Assembly (NCBI GenBank): GCA_910574965.1
Contig: CAJTDB010000014.1
Coordinates: 1-64,000 of the forward strand
DNA length: 64,000 nucleotides
Source of the DNA: Lachnospiraceae bacterium
GTDB taxonomy: Bacteria; Bacillota; Clostridia; Lachnospirales; Lachnospiraceae
Reading direction: 5' to 3'
Under the pieces are notes generated by a model, which did not search any database, was not told where the DNA came from, and saw only the letters and a list, made by a program, of their open reading frames with translations. Within the stretch, counting starts at the first letter, position 1; every line of letters starts with the position of its first letter. Shown here one piece after another: positions 35,022 through 43,246 of this stretch. Position numbers and translations under genes: made by a program.

Positions 35022-36101
35022 TTACCAGAAAAGATACTGCAAACTTTCTCTGTTGTCTTTCACGGTACTTTCTCTCTCTACTATTTCATGCTGTAAAAGG
35101 AGCACTTTACGTTTCGGACACTTTTTTCCTGCCTCGATCATCTCCAGCACCTCTGCCATACGTTTCATTGCCAGAGCACCCATTTCATACTTTGGGACAT
35201 GAATGGACGAAAGGCTGGGGGAAACTACGGATGCCACAAACACATCGTCATTTCCCATGATTGCCACATCCTCCGGAATGCGGATTTGCAGCTCTTCACA
35301 GGCTTTTAACACCCCCACCGCCATCTGATCATTGTCGCAGAAGATGCCATCAAAATCTCGTCTTTCTTCTGCAATCTTTTTTACAGCCTTATAACCGGAA
35401 TATGATGTATAGTCGCACTCAACTACATTTTCCTGAAGAAACGGCAGTCCATTCTCTTCCAGGGCACGTCTGAACCCCTCCATCCTTTTCTGCCCCAGAT
35501 AATGTTCAAACGGAATACATATATGTAAAATATTCTTACAGTGAATCTGGCGAATCAAATAGGTAACTGCCTCATAAGCCGCCTTTTCGTTGTCAATGGT
35601 CACTGCGTCGACATTCTTATTGTTAATCGGATACTCCAGCGTAATTACCGGAATCCTGGTTCCTTTTTTATTCAGTTTATCCAGACTGTCCAAATACTTC
35701 CGGACTTTCAGTCCGTCTCCGTAGGCGCTGGAAGCAAGAATAATTCCATCCACCCACTGAGATACAAAATAATCCACCAGATAGATCTCTTTCTCAATGC
35801 TGTCATGGGTTTCTGCAACCACTACCGAATATCCGTTTGCTTCTGCTTCCTTGCTGATTCCTTCCAGAATATCGGTAAAAAAAGTCCTGGAAATGGCAGT
35901 TATAATTACCGCAATATTATTTGTTTTGGAAATTTTCAGCCCGCGGGCAATGCTGTTGGCTGAATAATTCGTCTCTGCAATCGCTTTTTCTACTTTCACT
36001 TTCAAAAGCGGACTGACATTTTTGGAACCGTTAATTACTCTGGATACGGTGGATATGCTGACGCCTGCACGGCTCGCTACTTCTTTGATACTCACACTCA
36101 T
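35022..36101 (-). CDS. LacI-family transcriptional regulator of the sugar operon
   Basis: The 359-residue protein has an N-terminal LacI helix-turn-helix (SIKEVASRAGVSISTVSRVI, then hinge ANSIARGLK) and a periplasmic-binding-like ligand domain (IAVIITAISRTFFTDILEGI, then IFCDNDQMAVGVLKACEE). It is the second gene of the operon that it probably controls. A perfect CG-centred palindrome, typical of LacI operators, lies in front of the operon. A 167-bp gap before rhaA shows no gene. Confidence 0.93.
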   Translation of the reverse strand: MSVSIKEVASRAGVSISTVSRVINGSKNVSPLLKVKVEKAIAETNYSANSIARGLKISKTNNIAVIITAISRTFFTDILEGISKEAEANGYSVVVAETHDSIEKEIYLVDYFVSQWVDGIILASSAYGDGLKVRKYLDSLDKLNKKGTRIPVITLEYPINNKNVDAVTIDNEKAAYEAVTYLIRQIHCKNILHICIPFEHYLGQKRMEGFRRALEENGLPFLQENVVECDYTSYSGYKAVKKIAEERRDFDGIFCDNDQMAVGVLKACEELQIRIPEDVAIMGNDDVFVASVVSPSLSSIHVPKYEMGALAMKRMAEVLEMIEAGKKCPKRKVLLLQHEIVERESTVKDNRESLQYLFW

Positions 36102-36119
36102 TTTTCTCCCCCCTGCTCT

Positions 36120-36788
36120 TTAGTCTAACGGGGACAGAGTAATATTCTCTCCAATAATGCCTTCCCAGGCACTCTCACCCAAAATCTCTTTGTACTCTTT
36201 ATGCGCCAGGACCCATTTATTCCGTTCCAGAAGATATTTATCTGTCTGTATTCGTTCTTTCTGTTCCGTTACAAGAGGGGTATTCGTTCCTGCCGCCTGA
36301 ACAACTACCTGGCTGACTCCGCGCCCCGTAGCCATGAGCGGCGAGAAATGAAGCGTTGTTGCATAAAGTTCCACACACGTATCTGCCGGTACATAGAACA
36401 GTTTCATAACAGAAGAATCCAGTTTATGATCTCTGATGTCCCACACAGAACCAAGCACAAGAACTGCCGGCTCAAACAGGACAAGCACTTCGCTGCACTT
36501 GTGATATTCCACAGCATTCAGCTTCGTTCCTCTTCCATGGTAATAACCAATCTGGCAGTCCACCTGGCCAAACAGATTTTCCTTGAATATCCGGCTCTCC
36601 TCCATGTTCATCAAAACCTCTTCACACGGAATATAACATTCTTCCCCCTGAGCTTCATGCGTCTGCACAAACTCCTTCATCTGGGGAACTGCAACCTCCG
36701 GATGCACCATTCCATAAACTGCAAAATCTGACGAATTCACCGGAAGTATATCCAGCGCCGGATTTTTTTCTCTTAATCTTTCAAGCAT
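36120..36788 (-). CDS. DUF4867 family protein (cupin-like)
   Basis: The 222-residue protein shows ILPVNSSDFAVYGMVHPEVA, QIGYYHGRGTKLNAVEYHKC and ELYATTLHFSPLMATGRGV. It matches the DUF4867 type, a cupin-like fold known only from sugar-use clusters. It may be a sugar isomerase, mutarotase or binding protein; that is inference. It is the first gene of the LacI-led operon; the start follows AAGGAGAAAGATA. Confidence 0.78.
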   Translation of the reverse strand: MLERLREKNPALDILPVNSSDFAVYGMVHPEVAVPQMKEFVQTHEAQGEECYIPCEEVLMNMEESRIFKENLFGQVDCQIGYYHGRGTKLNAVEYHKCSEVLVLFEPAVLVLGSVWDIRDHKLDSSVMKLFYVPADTCVELYATTLHFSPLMATGRGVSQVVVQAAGTNTPLVTEQKERIQTDKYLLERNKWVLAHKEYKEILGESAWEGIIGENITLSPLD

Positions 36789-36869
36789 TATCTTTCTCCT
36801 TCATCATTTTTAGTAAATATAGCATATCATCAATCATATACATATTCCATTAAAAATGAGTGTGAGAAA

Positions 36870-36887
36870 TAGGAAAACGTTTTCCTA
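36870..36887. promoter_or_regulatory. 18-bp perfect palindrome, LacI-type operator
   Basis: The sequence TAGGAAAACGTTTTCCTA is fully symmetric with a central CG, the hallmark of LacI-family and CcpA sites. It lies just downstream of a TATTAT -10-like box (36905-36900) that would serve the DUF4867-LacI-rhaA operon. A second palindrome with the same core lies at 37429. Confidence 0.8.
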
Positions 36888-36992
36888 CTTGGTGTTTGTA
36901 TAATATCACAATTATATGTCAAAAGTAAATATAATTTTTATACAAATTACCACCTGATTTTTTGTACAAATTGCCGAATAACACATTTTAAG

Positions 36993-37021
36993 TTGAAATA
37001 TGAACATCCCCTGTATATAAT
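36993..37021 (+). promoter_or_regulatory. Promoter of the ASRT-like gene
   Basis: TTGAAA (36993-36998) and TATAAT (37016-37021) are 17 bp apart on the plus strand, 38 bp before the start codon. It is divergent from the sugar operon promoter. Confidence 0.75.
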
Positions 37022-37059
37022 GAAAAACAAACCATTATATCATCAAAGGAGGTCATACT

Positions 37060-37401
37060 ATGACAAAATACATTCCCGACTGCTACTGGCCGGAGGTGGA
37101 TCACGGCTCTTATGTCAGCCACGAAGCGGTCTGCGTACTCAACACAAATACCGCTTCCGCAACCCTTCATCTCACTCTTTTCTTTGAAGACCGCCCGAAA
37201 ATAGAGGGTTTTTCTGTTGTAGTTCCCGGAGAGCGGACGATGCATATCCGAATGGACAAACTGAAAGGAGACGATGGAACCGTTGTCCCAAGAGGCGTTC
37301 CCTATGCGCTCATGATCGAGTCAGACCAGGAAGTTACCCTCCAGTACACAAGAGTGGATACCACACAGCCGGAACTGGCAATTACAACCACGATTGTTTA
37401 A
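37060..37401 (+). CDS. Sensory rhodopsin transducer (ASRT)-family protein
   Basis: The 113-residue protein starts IPDCYWPEVDHGSYVSHEAV and continues CVLNTNTASATLHLTLFFED, VVVPGERTMHIRMDKL and LQYTRVDTTQPELAITTTI, the strand pattern of the Anabaena sensory rhodopsin transducer family. No rhodopsin is near. Non-photosynthetic Firmicutes homologues occur beside sugar genes, so a small-ligand (sugar) binding role is likely. It is divergent from the LacI-led operon and has AAAGGAGG before its ATG. Confidence 0.85.
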   Translation: MTKYIPDCYWPEVDHGSYVSHEAVCVLNTNTASATLHLTLFFEDRPKIEGFSVVVPGERTMHIRMDKLKGDDGTVVPRGVPYALMIESDQEVTLQYTRVDTTQPELAITTTIV

Positions 37402-37425
37402 CTCATCCTCTTTTTATTGCCAATT

Positions 37426-37442
37426 TATGAAAACGTTTTCCT
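37426..37442. promoter_or_regulatory. Second CG-centred palindrome (cre-like)
   Basis: ATGAAAACGTTTTCCTG has the 12-bp palindromic core GAAAACGTTTTC and differs from the WTGNAANCGNWNNCW cre consensus at only one position. It lies 25 bp after the stop codon of the ASRT-like gene. It could be a distal LacI operator allowing DNA looping, or a catabolite repression site. Confidence 0.6.
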
Positions 37443-37482
37443 GCGATGCGGCAAGATAACGCAAGCATCCGAAAAAACGGGG

Positions 37483-37543
37483 TTTTGCCGCCCTGTATTT
37501 CCAAATACCGGACGGCAAAAACTCCGCAGGAAAACCTGCGGAG
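37483..37543. terminator. Tandem hairpins between the ASRT gene and the HNH gene
   Basis: The first hairpin pairs TTTTGCCGCCCTGTATTT with 37503-37520 (16 of 18 positions); the second pairs CTCCGCAGG with CCTGCGGAG around AAAA (37522-37543). They lie between convergent genes and probably stop transcripts from both sides; on the minus strand CGTTTTTT follows the first stem. Confidence 0.65.
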
Positions 37544-37652
37544 TCCATATACTTGTATCTGTATCATTGTTCTGATTATCTCTTAGGCAGTTTCAGACTC
37601 TTATTTTTCGGCATTTTCAGGCACTTTGTAAGTTACCTGTCAGTTGCCCATA

Positions 37653-38318
37653 TTAGTTTGTAAAGTCTAAAAATTTTTCTAAATCTGGATAATCAGAAAT
37701 ATGTTCTCTCACATAATTTCTTTTAAATGCCGCAAATACACTGTTTCTGCTTAATGTGGCTCTCAAACTTTTTTTATAACGCAACAGTTCCGGATTTTTC
37801 TTATGCTTTTCCAGTATTTTATATAAAATATTCATCTCATCTGCCAAGCGGTCGATCCTGTGTTGGCATGCCGCTTCGCGGATGCCCGTATTTCGTTTTT
37901 CAAAACATTCCTGTATAAGATCAGCAGTCATAATGGCCCGTTCTTCATCCACAATATTATGTACCTTTACATGTCCCTCTTCATAGCACTGCTCTAACAT
38001 TTTTTCTGGATCCTCTTCACAGCAATCTATAATTTTATCGTCATATTTTGATTCTTTCTTTATATTGTTACAATGAGGGCACACATAAAATAAGTTATTC
38101 CAATCAAAAATCCTCTCTGGTATTGTACGCCCATGATGAGGTTTTAAATGTTCCACTTCCGGATCGGATAGGCCTCCCAATTCACAAATATAGCACTTAT
38201 CATGCGAATCTTCTTTTAATCTCTGTATTACATCCGGCTTATTATAAACCCCATTCGCCCTTTGTTCTTCAACGGTCAGTGATGGAGGCGGAATAGGATT
38301 TCTCTCTATCTTGACCAC
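37653..38318 (-). CDS. ptuB: HNH endonuclease, Septu PtuB-like
   Basis: The 221-residue protein has a zinc-binding HNH nuclease core: KCYICELGGLSDPEVEHLKP, then DWNNLFYVCPHCNNIKKES. The two CxxC pairs and the catalytic EVEH histidine are present. The C-terminal half is helical. In Septu systems this nuclease joins the ATPase PtuA to block phage. The start is GTG at 38318, six bases after GGGGGTAAGG. It follows ptuA by 5 bp. The DNA is clearly richer in A+T than its neighbours. Confidence 0.82.
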   Translation of the reverse strand: MVKIERNPIPPPSLTVEEQRANGVYNKPDVIQRLKEDSHDKCYICELGGLSDPEVEHLKPHHGRTIPERIFDWNNLFYVCPHCNNIKKESKYDDKIIDCCEEDPEKMLEQCYEEGHVKVHNIVDEERAIMTADLIQECFEKRNTGIREAACQHRIDRLADEMNILYKILEKHKKNPELLRYKKSLRATLSRNSVFAAFKRNYVREHISDYPDLEKFLDFTN

Positions 38319-38323
38319 TGTCC

Positions 38324-39571
38324 TTACCCCCTGTTTAATAATTCTAATTTCAATCGACTATATTCTGATGTCAGTTCTTTTGCAAGATAATCCGGTATCT
38401 CATCCAAATAGAATTCCAGTTTATCTATTTCTTCATATTCTTCATCTGATAACTCAGCCTTAGAAGCCAAATCTTTATATCTTTCAAATTTTTTCCTTAG
38501 CTCTTCTGATAATGTATCCGCTTTAAAATAACCTTCTACAATCCCTTCATATGGTAATTTTTCCAACCCGTTTTCTACAAGAGTTTTGTTCTGCAGATCA
38601 TAAATAACAGCATTGTCCAAGGAACTTAAAATAAACGGGGAGTGTGTTGTAATAATAAACTGGATATTAGGAAAAAGAGTTGTCAGGACAGGCAGTATCT
38701 TTTTCTGTAATTCCAGATGCAAATGGGTTTCGATTTCATCAATCAATACAATCCCTTCCATGCCAAACTCTGTTCGCAGTCCTGACCTTGCCTCCATTCT
38801 TATGATCAGGTCATTGATCACCTCAAATATTGCTGCATAACCACTGGACATTGTATTAAAATCAAATGGTTCTCTGTCAGTCTCGCAGATTGAAAACTGA
38901 AACGTTTCATCATTAAATTTTAACTGAAGATTTTCATCTTCAAAAATTCTCTTTAAAATATCCTCGAATGCATGAAACCATTTGTCTATCTTTTCATATT
39001 TTTCACGATCTTTCGTAAAAGCCTGCGTAGCTTTCAGATCTACAAGATATTTTGTGAATTTTTTACCTGGATTCTCAGCAATACTATATTTGTCCTGAAA
39101 TTCTACTTTTACAATGCTTTTGTATTCTTCCACTTGAAGTTCTCTTTCAGCTTTATAATATGCAAAAATAAAATTCCCACTTTCATATTTTTCTCTCAGC
39201 ATAGCATCAGAAGTACTGTTTAAAGTCACCCCCGAATCTAATCTTTTCAACTCCCTTTTCCATAGATCATAAGTTTCCTTAGCATCAAAAAGCTTTTTTC
39301 TGTTCTCTTCTGAATCTTCTGACAAATTAAAGTTGTTAAGCGCATTTAAAGAACTCTCATGCATCATTTTAACATGGTCAAAGGGTGTACCGTATTCACC
39401 CAAAAAGCTTCGAATATATTTTACTGCAGCTTCCAGCACACTTGTTTTTCCACTCCCGTTTTTGCCTGTTAATATCAAATGTTTTCTTATATTTTTATCT
39501 AAAGGAATCAAGATATTTGATAAATGACGTACATTTTCTATATTAATACCAGTCAAAAAAGTTTGTTCCAT
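38324..39571 (-). CDS. ptuA: AAA/ABC-type ATPase, Septu PtuA-like
   Basis: The 415-residue protein has Walker A LTGKNGSGKTSVLEAA (residues 33-48), a coiled-coil middle part, a signature-like FDFNTMSSGYAAIFEVINDL, Walker B GIVLIDEIETHLH, and the H-loop FIITTHSPFIL. This is the OLD/AAA_21-type ATPase that pairs with an HNH nuclease in Septu; retrons of the Ec78 type use the same pair but also carry a reverse transcriptase, which is absent here. The ATG follows GGAGGAGAGGTT. It is AT-rich, which suggests recent transfer. Confidence 0.82.
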   Translation of the reverse strand: MEQTFLTGINIENVRHLSNILIPLDKNIRKHLILTGKNGSGKTSVLEAAVKYIRSFLGEYGTPFDHVKMMHESSLNALNNFNLSEDSEENRKKLFDAKETYDLWKRELKRLDSGVTLNSTSDAMLREKYESGNFIFAYYKAERELQVEEYKSIVKVEFQDKYSIAENPGKKFTKYLVDLKATQAFTKDREKYEKIDKWFHAFEDILKRIFEDENLQLKFNDETFQFSICETDREPFDFNTMSSGYAAIFEVINDLIIRMEARSGLRTEFGMEGIVLIDEIETHLHLELQKKILPVLTTLFPNIQFIITTHSPFILSSLDNAVIYDLQNKTLVENGLEKLPYEGIVEGYFKADTLSEELRKKFERYKDLASKAELSDEEYEEIDKLEFYLDEIPDYLAKELTSEYSRLKLELLNRG

Positions 39572-39634
39572 AACCTCTCCTCCAATACTTTATGCTACAC
39601 TTATTTTATCATATCCAAGCTAAAATTTATACAA

Positions 39635-39670
39635 CAAAAAAGCTTCCCAGGACCGAAGTCCTGAGAAGCT
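39635..39670 (-). terminator. Terminator of rplM-rpsI
   Basis: On the minus strand AGCTTCTCAGGAC pairs with GTCCTGGGAAGCT around a TTCG tetraloop, and TTTTTG follows, a textbook rho-independent terminator. It separates the ribosomal genes from the Septu genes, which therefore need their own promoter in the 65 bp that remain. Confidence 0.92.
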
Positions 39671-39710
39671 GCAAAAATTTTTTTGAAATTGATCGTTCTG
39701 AAACGTTTCC

Positions 39711-40103
39711 CTATCTCTTGGAGAACTGCGGAGCCCGGCGTGCAGCCTTGAGGCCGTACTTCTTACGCTCTTTCATTCTTGGGTCACGGGTCAGGAAGCC
39801 TGCCACCTTCAGCGTCTTCCGGTAATCCGGATCTGCCTGTACGAGCGCACGTGCAATGCCGTGACGAATCGCACCCGCCTGGCCTGTATATCCGCCGCCG
39901 TGTACGTTCACGAGGACATCAAACTTATCCACGTTCTCCGTAGCGACTAAGGGCTGACGAACGATTACTTTCAGAGTTTCCAGTCCAAAGTATTCGTCAA
40001 TGGATCTTTTATTAACCGTGATACTGCCGGTTCCCGGTACCAGGTATACTCTTGCAATGGATTTTTTTCTTCTTCCGGTTCCATAGAATTTTGTCTTCGC
40101 CAT
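39711..40103 (-). CDS. rpsI: 30S ribosomal protein S9
   Basis: The 130-residue protein shows the S9 blocks [20 protein letters not shown] and [20 protein letters not shown] with the basic C-terminal tail ending FSKR, which reaches the P-site tRNA. It follows rplM by 16 bp in the usual rplM-rpsI pair. Confidence 0.98.
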   Translation of the reverse strand: MAKTKFYGTGRRKKSIARVYLVPGTGSITVNKRSIDEYFGLETLKVIVRQPLVATENVDKFDVLVNVHGGGYTGQAGAIRHGIARALVQADPDYRKTLKVAGFLTRDPRMKERKKYGLKAARRAPQFSKR

Positions 40104-40119
40104 GATCTTCTACCTCCTC

Positions 40120-40548
40120 TTAAAATGTCAGTGCTTCTGGTTTCTGAGCTGCGTGGGGATGCTCCGGACCAGCATAAACGTGAAGCTTGGTGAACATCTG
40201 TCTCCCCAGAGGTCCCTTGGGAAGCATACCTTTCACTGCGTGCTCAATCACCTTTTCGGGTTTCTTATCCAACATTTCTCTCAGAGTTGTCTCTTTCATG
40301 CCTCCGACGTACTCGGAATGATGATAGTAGATCTTCTGATCCAGCTTCTTGCCGGTCACTTTGATCTTCTCTGCATTTACGATGACTACATAATCACCCG
40401 TATCCACGTGGGGCGTGAACACAGGCTTGTTCTTTCCTCTTAACACTTTTGCTACTTCAGAAGCCAGACGGCCTAATGTATATCCCGCAGCATCAACTAC
40501 GTACCATTTTCTTTCCACTTTCGCTGGATTAGCCATGAAACTGTTCAT
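40120..40548 (-). CDS. rplM: 50S ribosomal protein L13
   Basis: The 142-residue protein has [20 protein letters not shown], the middle block [20 protein letters not shown] and [20 protein letters not shown], all typical of L13. The ATG at 40548 follows ACAGGAGGAACACCA; the longer frame is an artefact. It has a consensus promoter and a hairpin leader. Confidence 0.98.
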   Translation of the reverse strand: MNSFMANPAKVERKWYVVDAAGYTLGRLASEVAKVLRGKNKPVFTPHVDTGDYVVIVNAEKIKVTGKKLDQKIYYHHSEYVGGMKETTLREMLDKKPEKVIEHAVKGMLPKGPLGRQMFTKLHVYAGPEHPHAAQKPEALTF

Positions 40549-40596
40549 TGGTGTTCCTCCTGTTAAAATTGAATTCTGATAAATCATTTATACGTA

Positions 40597-40631
40597 AAAA
40601 TGTCTTACCGGGGCTTTGGATCAGACATTTT
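40597..40631 (-). ncRNA. L13-leader-like hairpin of rplM
   Basis: In the 5' leader AAAATGTCT pairs with AGACATTTT around a roughly 17-nt loop. Firmicutes rplM messages are known to have a conserved hairpin leader (Rfam L13_leader) thought to bind L13. Position and size fit; identity with that family is inferred. Confidence 0.5.
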
Positions 40632-40652
40632 CTCGCGTCGTCACATTTTCAT

Positions 40653-40681
40653 ATTATATGACACATGGCCGTGTGTGTCAA
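40653..40681 (-). promoter_or_regulatory. Consensus promoter of rplM-rpsI
   Basis: TTGACA (40681-40676) and TATAAT (40658-40653) are separated by exactly 17 bp on the minus strand. The predicted RNA begins about 100 nt before the rplM start codon. Confidence 0.88.
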
Positions 40682-40788
40682 GCGTAAAATACGCATCTTT
40701 TGCCGGTTTTTCAGCACTTTTTCCGTGCCTGTTCCCCTCCGGGCCAGGCACAGGCAATAGCAGGTACAAACTACTGCTGTCCAAAAAG

Positions 40789-41544
40789 TCATGGAGCACT
40801 TTTCTCCCCCAGAAAACGAATCTCAAGAAGGGTCAGTCCCTTTGCCGGAGCAGTAGGTCCGGCTTTTCTGCGGTCCTTTGCTTTTAGAATTTCTTCTATA
40901 TATTCCGGCTCCCATTCTCCGGTCCCGACCTTCATAAGCGTCCCTGCAATAATTCGGACCATATTGTACAGAAAACCGTTCCCGGTAATGCGTATGGTCA
41001 GAAGATCTTCGTCCTTTCTAATTTGCAGATCATAGATCGTCCGGATGGTTGTCTTCACCTGTGCACCTGCTGCACAGAAACTTTTAAAATCATGTTCCCC
41101 TGTTAAAAAAGCCGCCGCCTGACACATACGGTCCACATCCAATGTATAATACGTAAAATACGTATTCAGCCGGCAGGAAGGAAGCGGAAATTCCCGATTC
41201 AAAATGCGATACTCGTACGTCTTCACAGTCTCCTGGTAACGGGGATGAAAGTCCCCAGGCACTTCGCAGGAAGCCTGAATCCGGATATCTTCCGGAAGCC
41301 TCTGGTTCAGGGCATAGGAGAATTTGTCCCCCGGCATCCGCGCCTCTGTGTCAAAGACCGCCACATTTCCCAGTGCATGGACTCCGGAATCCGTGCGGCT
41401 GGCCCCCATAACCCGAATCGGTTCCCCCGTCAGACTTTGCAGCGCCCGATTTAACATGGATTCAATGGTTTCGCCGTTGCGCTGGATCTGCCATCCCTGA
41501 TAATTAGTGCCATCATAGGCAACGACCAATTTGATTCGTTTCAT
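40789..41544 (-). CDS. truA: tRNA pseudouridine(38-40) synthase
   Basis: The 251-residue enzyme has the TruA start VVAYDGTNYQGWQIQRN, the catalytic aspartate in MGASRTDSGVHALGN and the C-terminal block NGFLYNMVRIIAGTLMKVG. It modifies the anticodon arm of tRNAs. It follows ecfT by 12 bp, the standard order in Firmicutes. Confidence 0.97.
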   Translation of the reverse strand: MKRIKLVVAYDGTNYQGWQIQRNGETIESMLNRALQSLTGEPIRVMGASRTDSGVHALGNVAVFDTEARMPGDKFSYALNQRLPEDIRIQASCEVPGDFHPRYQETVKTYEYRILNREFPLPSCRLNTYFTYYTLDVDRMCQAAAFLTGEHDFKSFCAAGAQVKTTIRTIYDLQIRKDEDLLTIRITGNGFLYNMVRIIAGTLMKVGTGEWEPEYIEEILKAKDRRKAGPTAPAKGLTLLEIRFLGEKSAP

Positions 41545-41556
41545 AACTGCAGTCTC

Positions 41557-42384
41557 CTATAACAGCATCACACCATAAAATCCCTGTGCAAAGGACAGGA
41601 CTGCCATCAGCAGAAGATAGCCCCAGGATACGCCATAGGCCATCTTGTCCCGGCTCTCATAGTGCAGCGGTTTCATTTTGGTTCTGCCGTCTCCGCCATG
41701 ATAGCAGCGGGCTTCCATGGCCATAGCAAGGTCATTCGCCCGGCGGAAAGCAGAGATAAACAGAGGCACCAGAAGCGGCACCATAGCCTTTGCCTTCTGA
41801 ATCAAATTGCCGCTCTCAAAGTCCGCTCCCCTGGCCGTCTGAGCTTTCATGATCTTGTCGGTCTCTTCCAGCAGGATCGGAATAAAGCGCAGCGCAATGG
41901 ACATAATCATGGCAATCTCATGAACCGGCACACGGACCTTCTTCAAAGGTCCTAAAAGCTTCTCCAGTCCGTCCGTCAGATCATTTGGCGTAGTGGTCAG
42001 GGTCATAATGGATGAACCGATAATCAGGTAGATCAGCCGAATTGCCATAAAGACCGCAGTCCGAAGCCCTTTATCTGTAATTCGCAAAAATCCAAAGCGC
42101 CAAAGCTCCACTTCCCCGTTCACCATAAACAGGTTGAAAATAACCGTAATCATCAGAATCATGATGACAGCCTTCAGGCCTTTGGTAATATACCGGAAAG
42201 GAACTTTCGACATCTTCACTACCATAACCAGAAAGACCGTAGCAACCGCATAGCCTGCAATGCCTTTCGCAACAAACAAAGAAATAATATAGAGAATCGT
42301 CGTCACCAGTTTTACTCTTGGATCCAACTGATGAATGATGGATTTTGCAGGATAATACTGTCCCAGTGTAATGTCTCGAAGCAT
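41557..42384 (-). CDS. ecfT: ECF transporter transmembrane subunit EcfT
   Basis: The 275-residue integral membrane protein has a conserved N-terminus (QYYPAKSIIHQLDPRVKLV) and the coupling-helix motifs QTARGADFESG and AMEARCYHGGDGRT (A-R-G type), which contact the two ATPases. It forms the shared energising module for vitamin-uptake S components encoded elsewhere. Confidence 0.96.
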   Translation of the reverse strand: MLRDITLGQYYPAKSIIHQLDPRVKLVTTILYIISLFVAKGIAGYAVATVFLVMVVKMSKVPFRYITKGLKAVIMILMITVIFNLFMVNGEVELWRFGFLRITDKGLRTAVFMAIRLIYLIIGSSIMTLTTTPNDLTDGLEKLLGPLKKVRVPVHEIAMIMSIALRFIPILLEETDKIMKAQTARGADFESGNLIQKAKAMVPLLVPLFISAFRRANDLAMAMEARCYHGGDGRTKMKPLHYESRDKMAYGVSWGYLLLMAVLSFAQGFYGVMLL

Positions 42385-42397
42385 GCAATTCCTCCTG

Positions 42398-43246
42398 TTA
42401 TCCCTTCAGCCATTGTTCGATGGCGTCTGCCGCCTCTTCGATGGTCGTCGCATCTGTATCTACATCCGCTCCCTTATCCTTCAGTGCCTGCATCAGATAA
42501 GTCATCTGCGGTGCCGCAAGCCCCATTTCCTCCAGCTCTTTCCCGTGCCGGAACACTTCTCTGGGGACACCGTCAAAACGAACCTGTCCTTGGTTCATAA
42601 CGATCATACGGTCCACATAGCGCGCCACATCTTCCATGCTGTGAGAAACCAAAATGACCGTGATTCCCCGCTCCTTCTGAAGCCGTTCGATCTGGTCCAG
42701 GATCTCATCCCTTCCACGCGGGTCTAAGCCCGCCGTAGGCTCGTCCAGAATCAGTACCTCAGGTTCCATGGCCAGCACCCCTGCGATGGCCACACGGCGC
42801 TTCTGGCCGCCCGACAGTTCAAAAGGAGAGCTCTTATCGTACTCTTCTCCCATCCCCACCATGCGGAGGGCTTCCTTTGCTCTTCTCTCTGCCTCTTCCT
42901 TAGAAGCACCCAGATTTTTCGGTCCAAAACACACGTCTGAAAGCACGTCTACTTCAAAGAGCTGATGTTCCGGATACTGAAAGACCAGTCCCACCTTGCT
43001 CCGCAATTCTCTCATGGAGAAATTTTCTCCGTAAATGTCTCTTCCATTAAAATAGATCCGTCCGCTTGTAGCCTTAATGAGACCGTTTAAATGCTGGACC
43101 AGCGTGGATTTACCGGAACCCGTATGCCCGATCAGACCGATAAACTGCCCGTCCGGAATCTCCAGATTGATGTCTTTCAGCGCATGGATCTCATATGCCG
43201 TGCTCTCTGCATAAATATAGTTTACATCTTTGATTTTAATTGACAT
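42398..43246 (-). CDS. ecfA2: ECF transporter ATPase EcfA2
   Basis: The 282-residue ATPase shows Walker [10 protein letters not shown], signature [14 protein letters not shown], Walker [14 protein letters not shown] and the H-loop [11 protein letters not shown]. The start lies 25 bp inside ecfA1. It forms a heterodimer with EcfA1. Confidence 0.96.
   Translation of the reverse strand: MSIKIKDVNYIYAESTAYEIHALKDINLEIPDGQFIGLIGHTGSGKSTLVQHLNGLIKATSGRIYFNGRDIYGENFSMRELRSKVGLVFQYPEHQLFEVDVLSDVCFGPKNLGASKEEAERRAKEALRMVGMGEEYDKSSPFELSGGQKRRVAIAGVLAMEPEVLILDEPTAGLDPRGRDEILDQIERLQKERGITVILVSHSMEDVARYVDRMIVMNQGQVRFDGVPREVFRHGKELEEMGLAAPQMTYLMQALKDKGADVDTDATTIEEAADAIEQWLKG

Noticed and set aside
37653-39571. 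Retron instead of Septu
   Set aside because: Retrons of the Ec78 type also use PtuA/PtuB-like proteins, but no reverse transcriptase or ncRNA candidate lies on either side.
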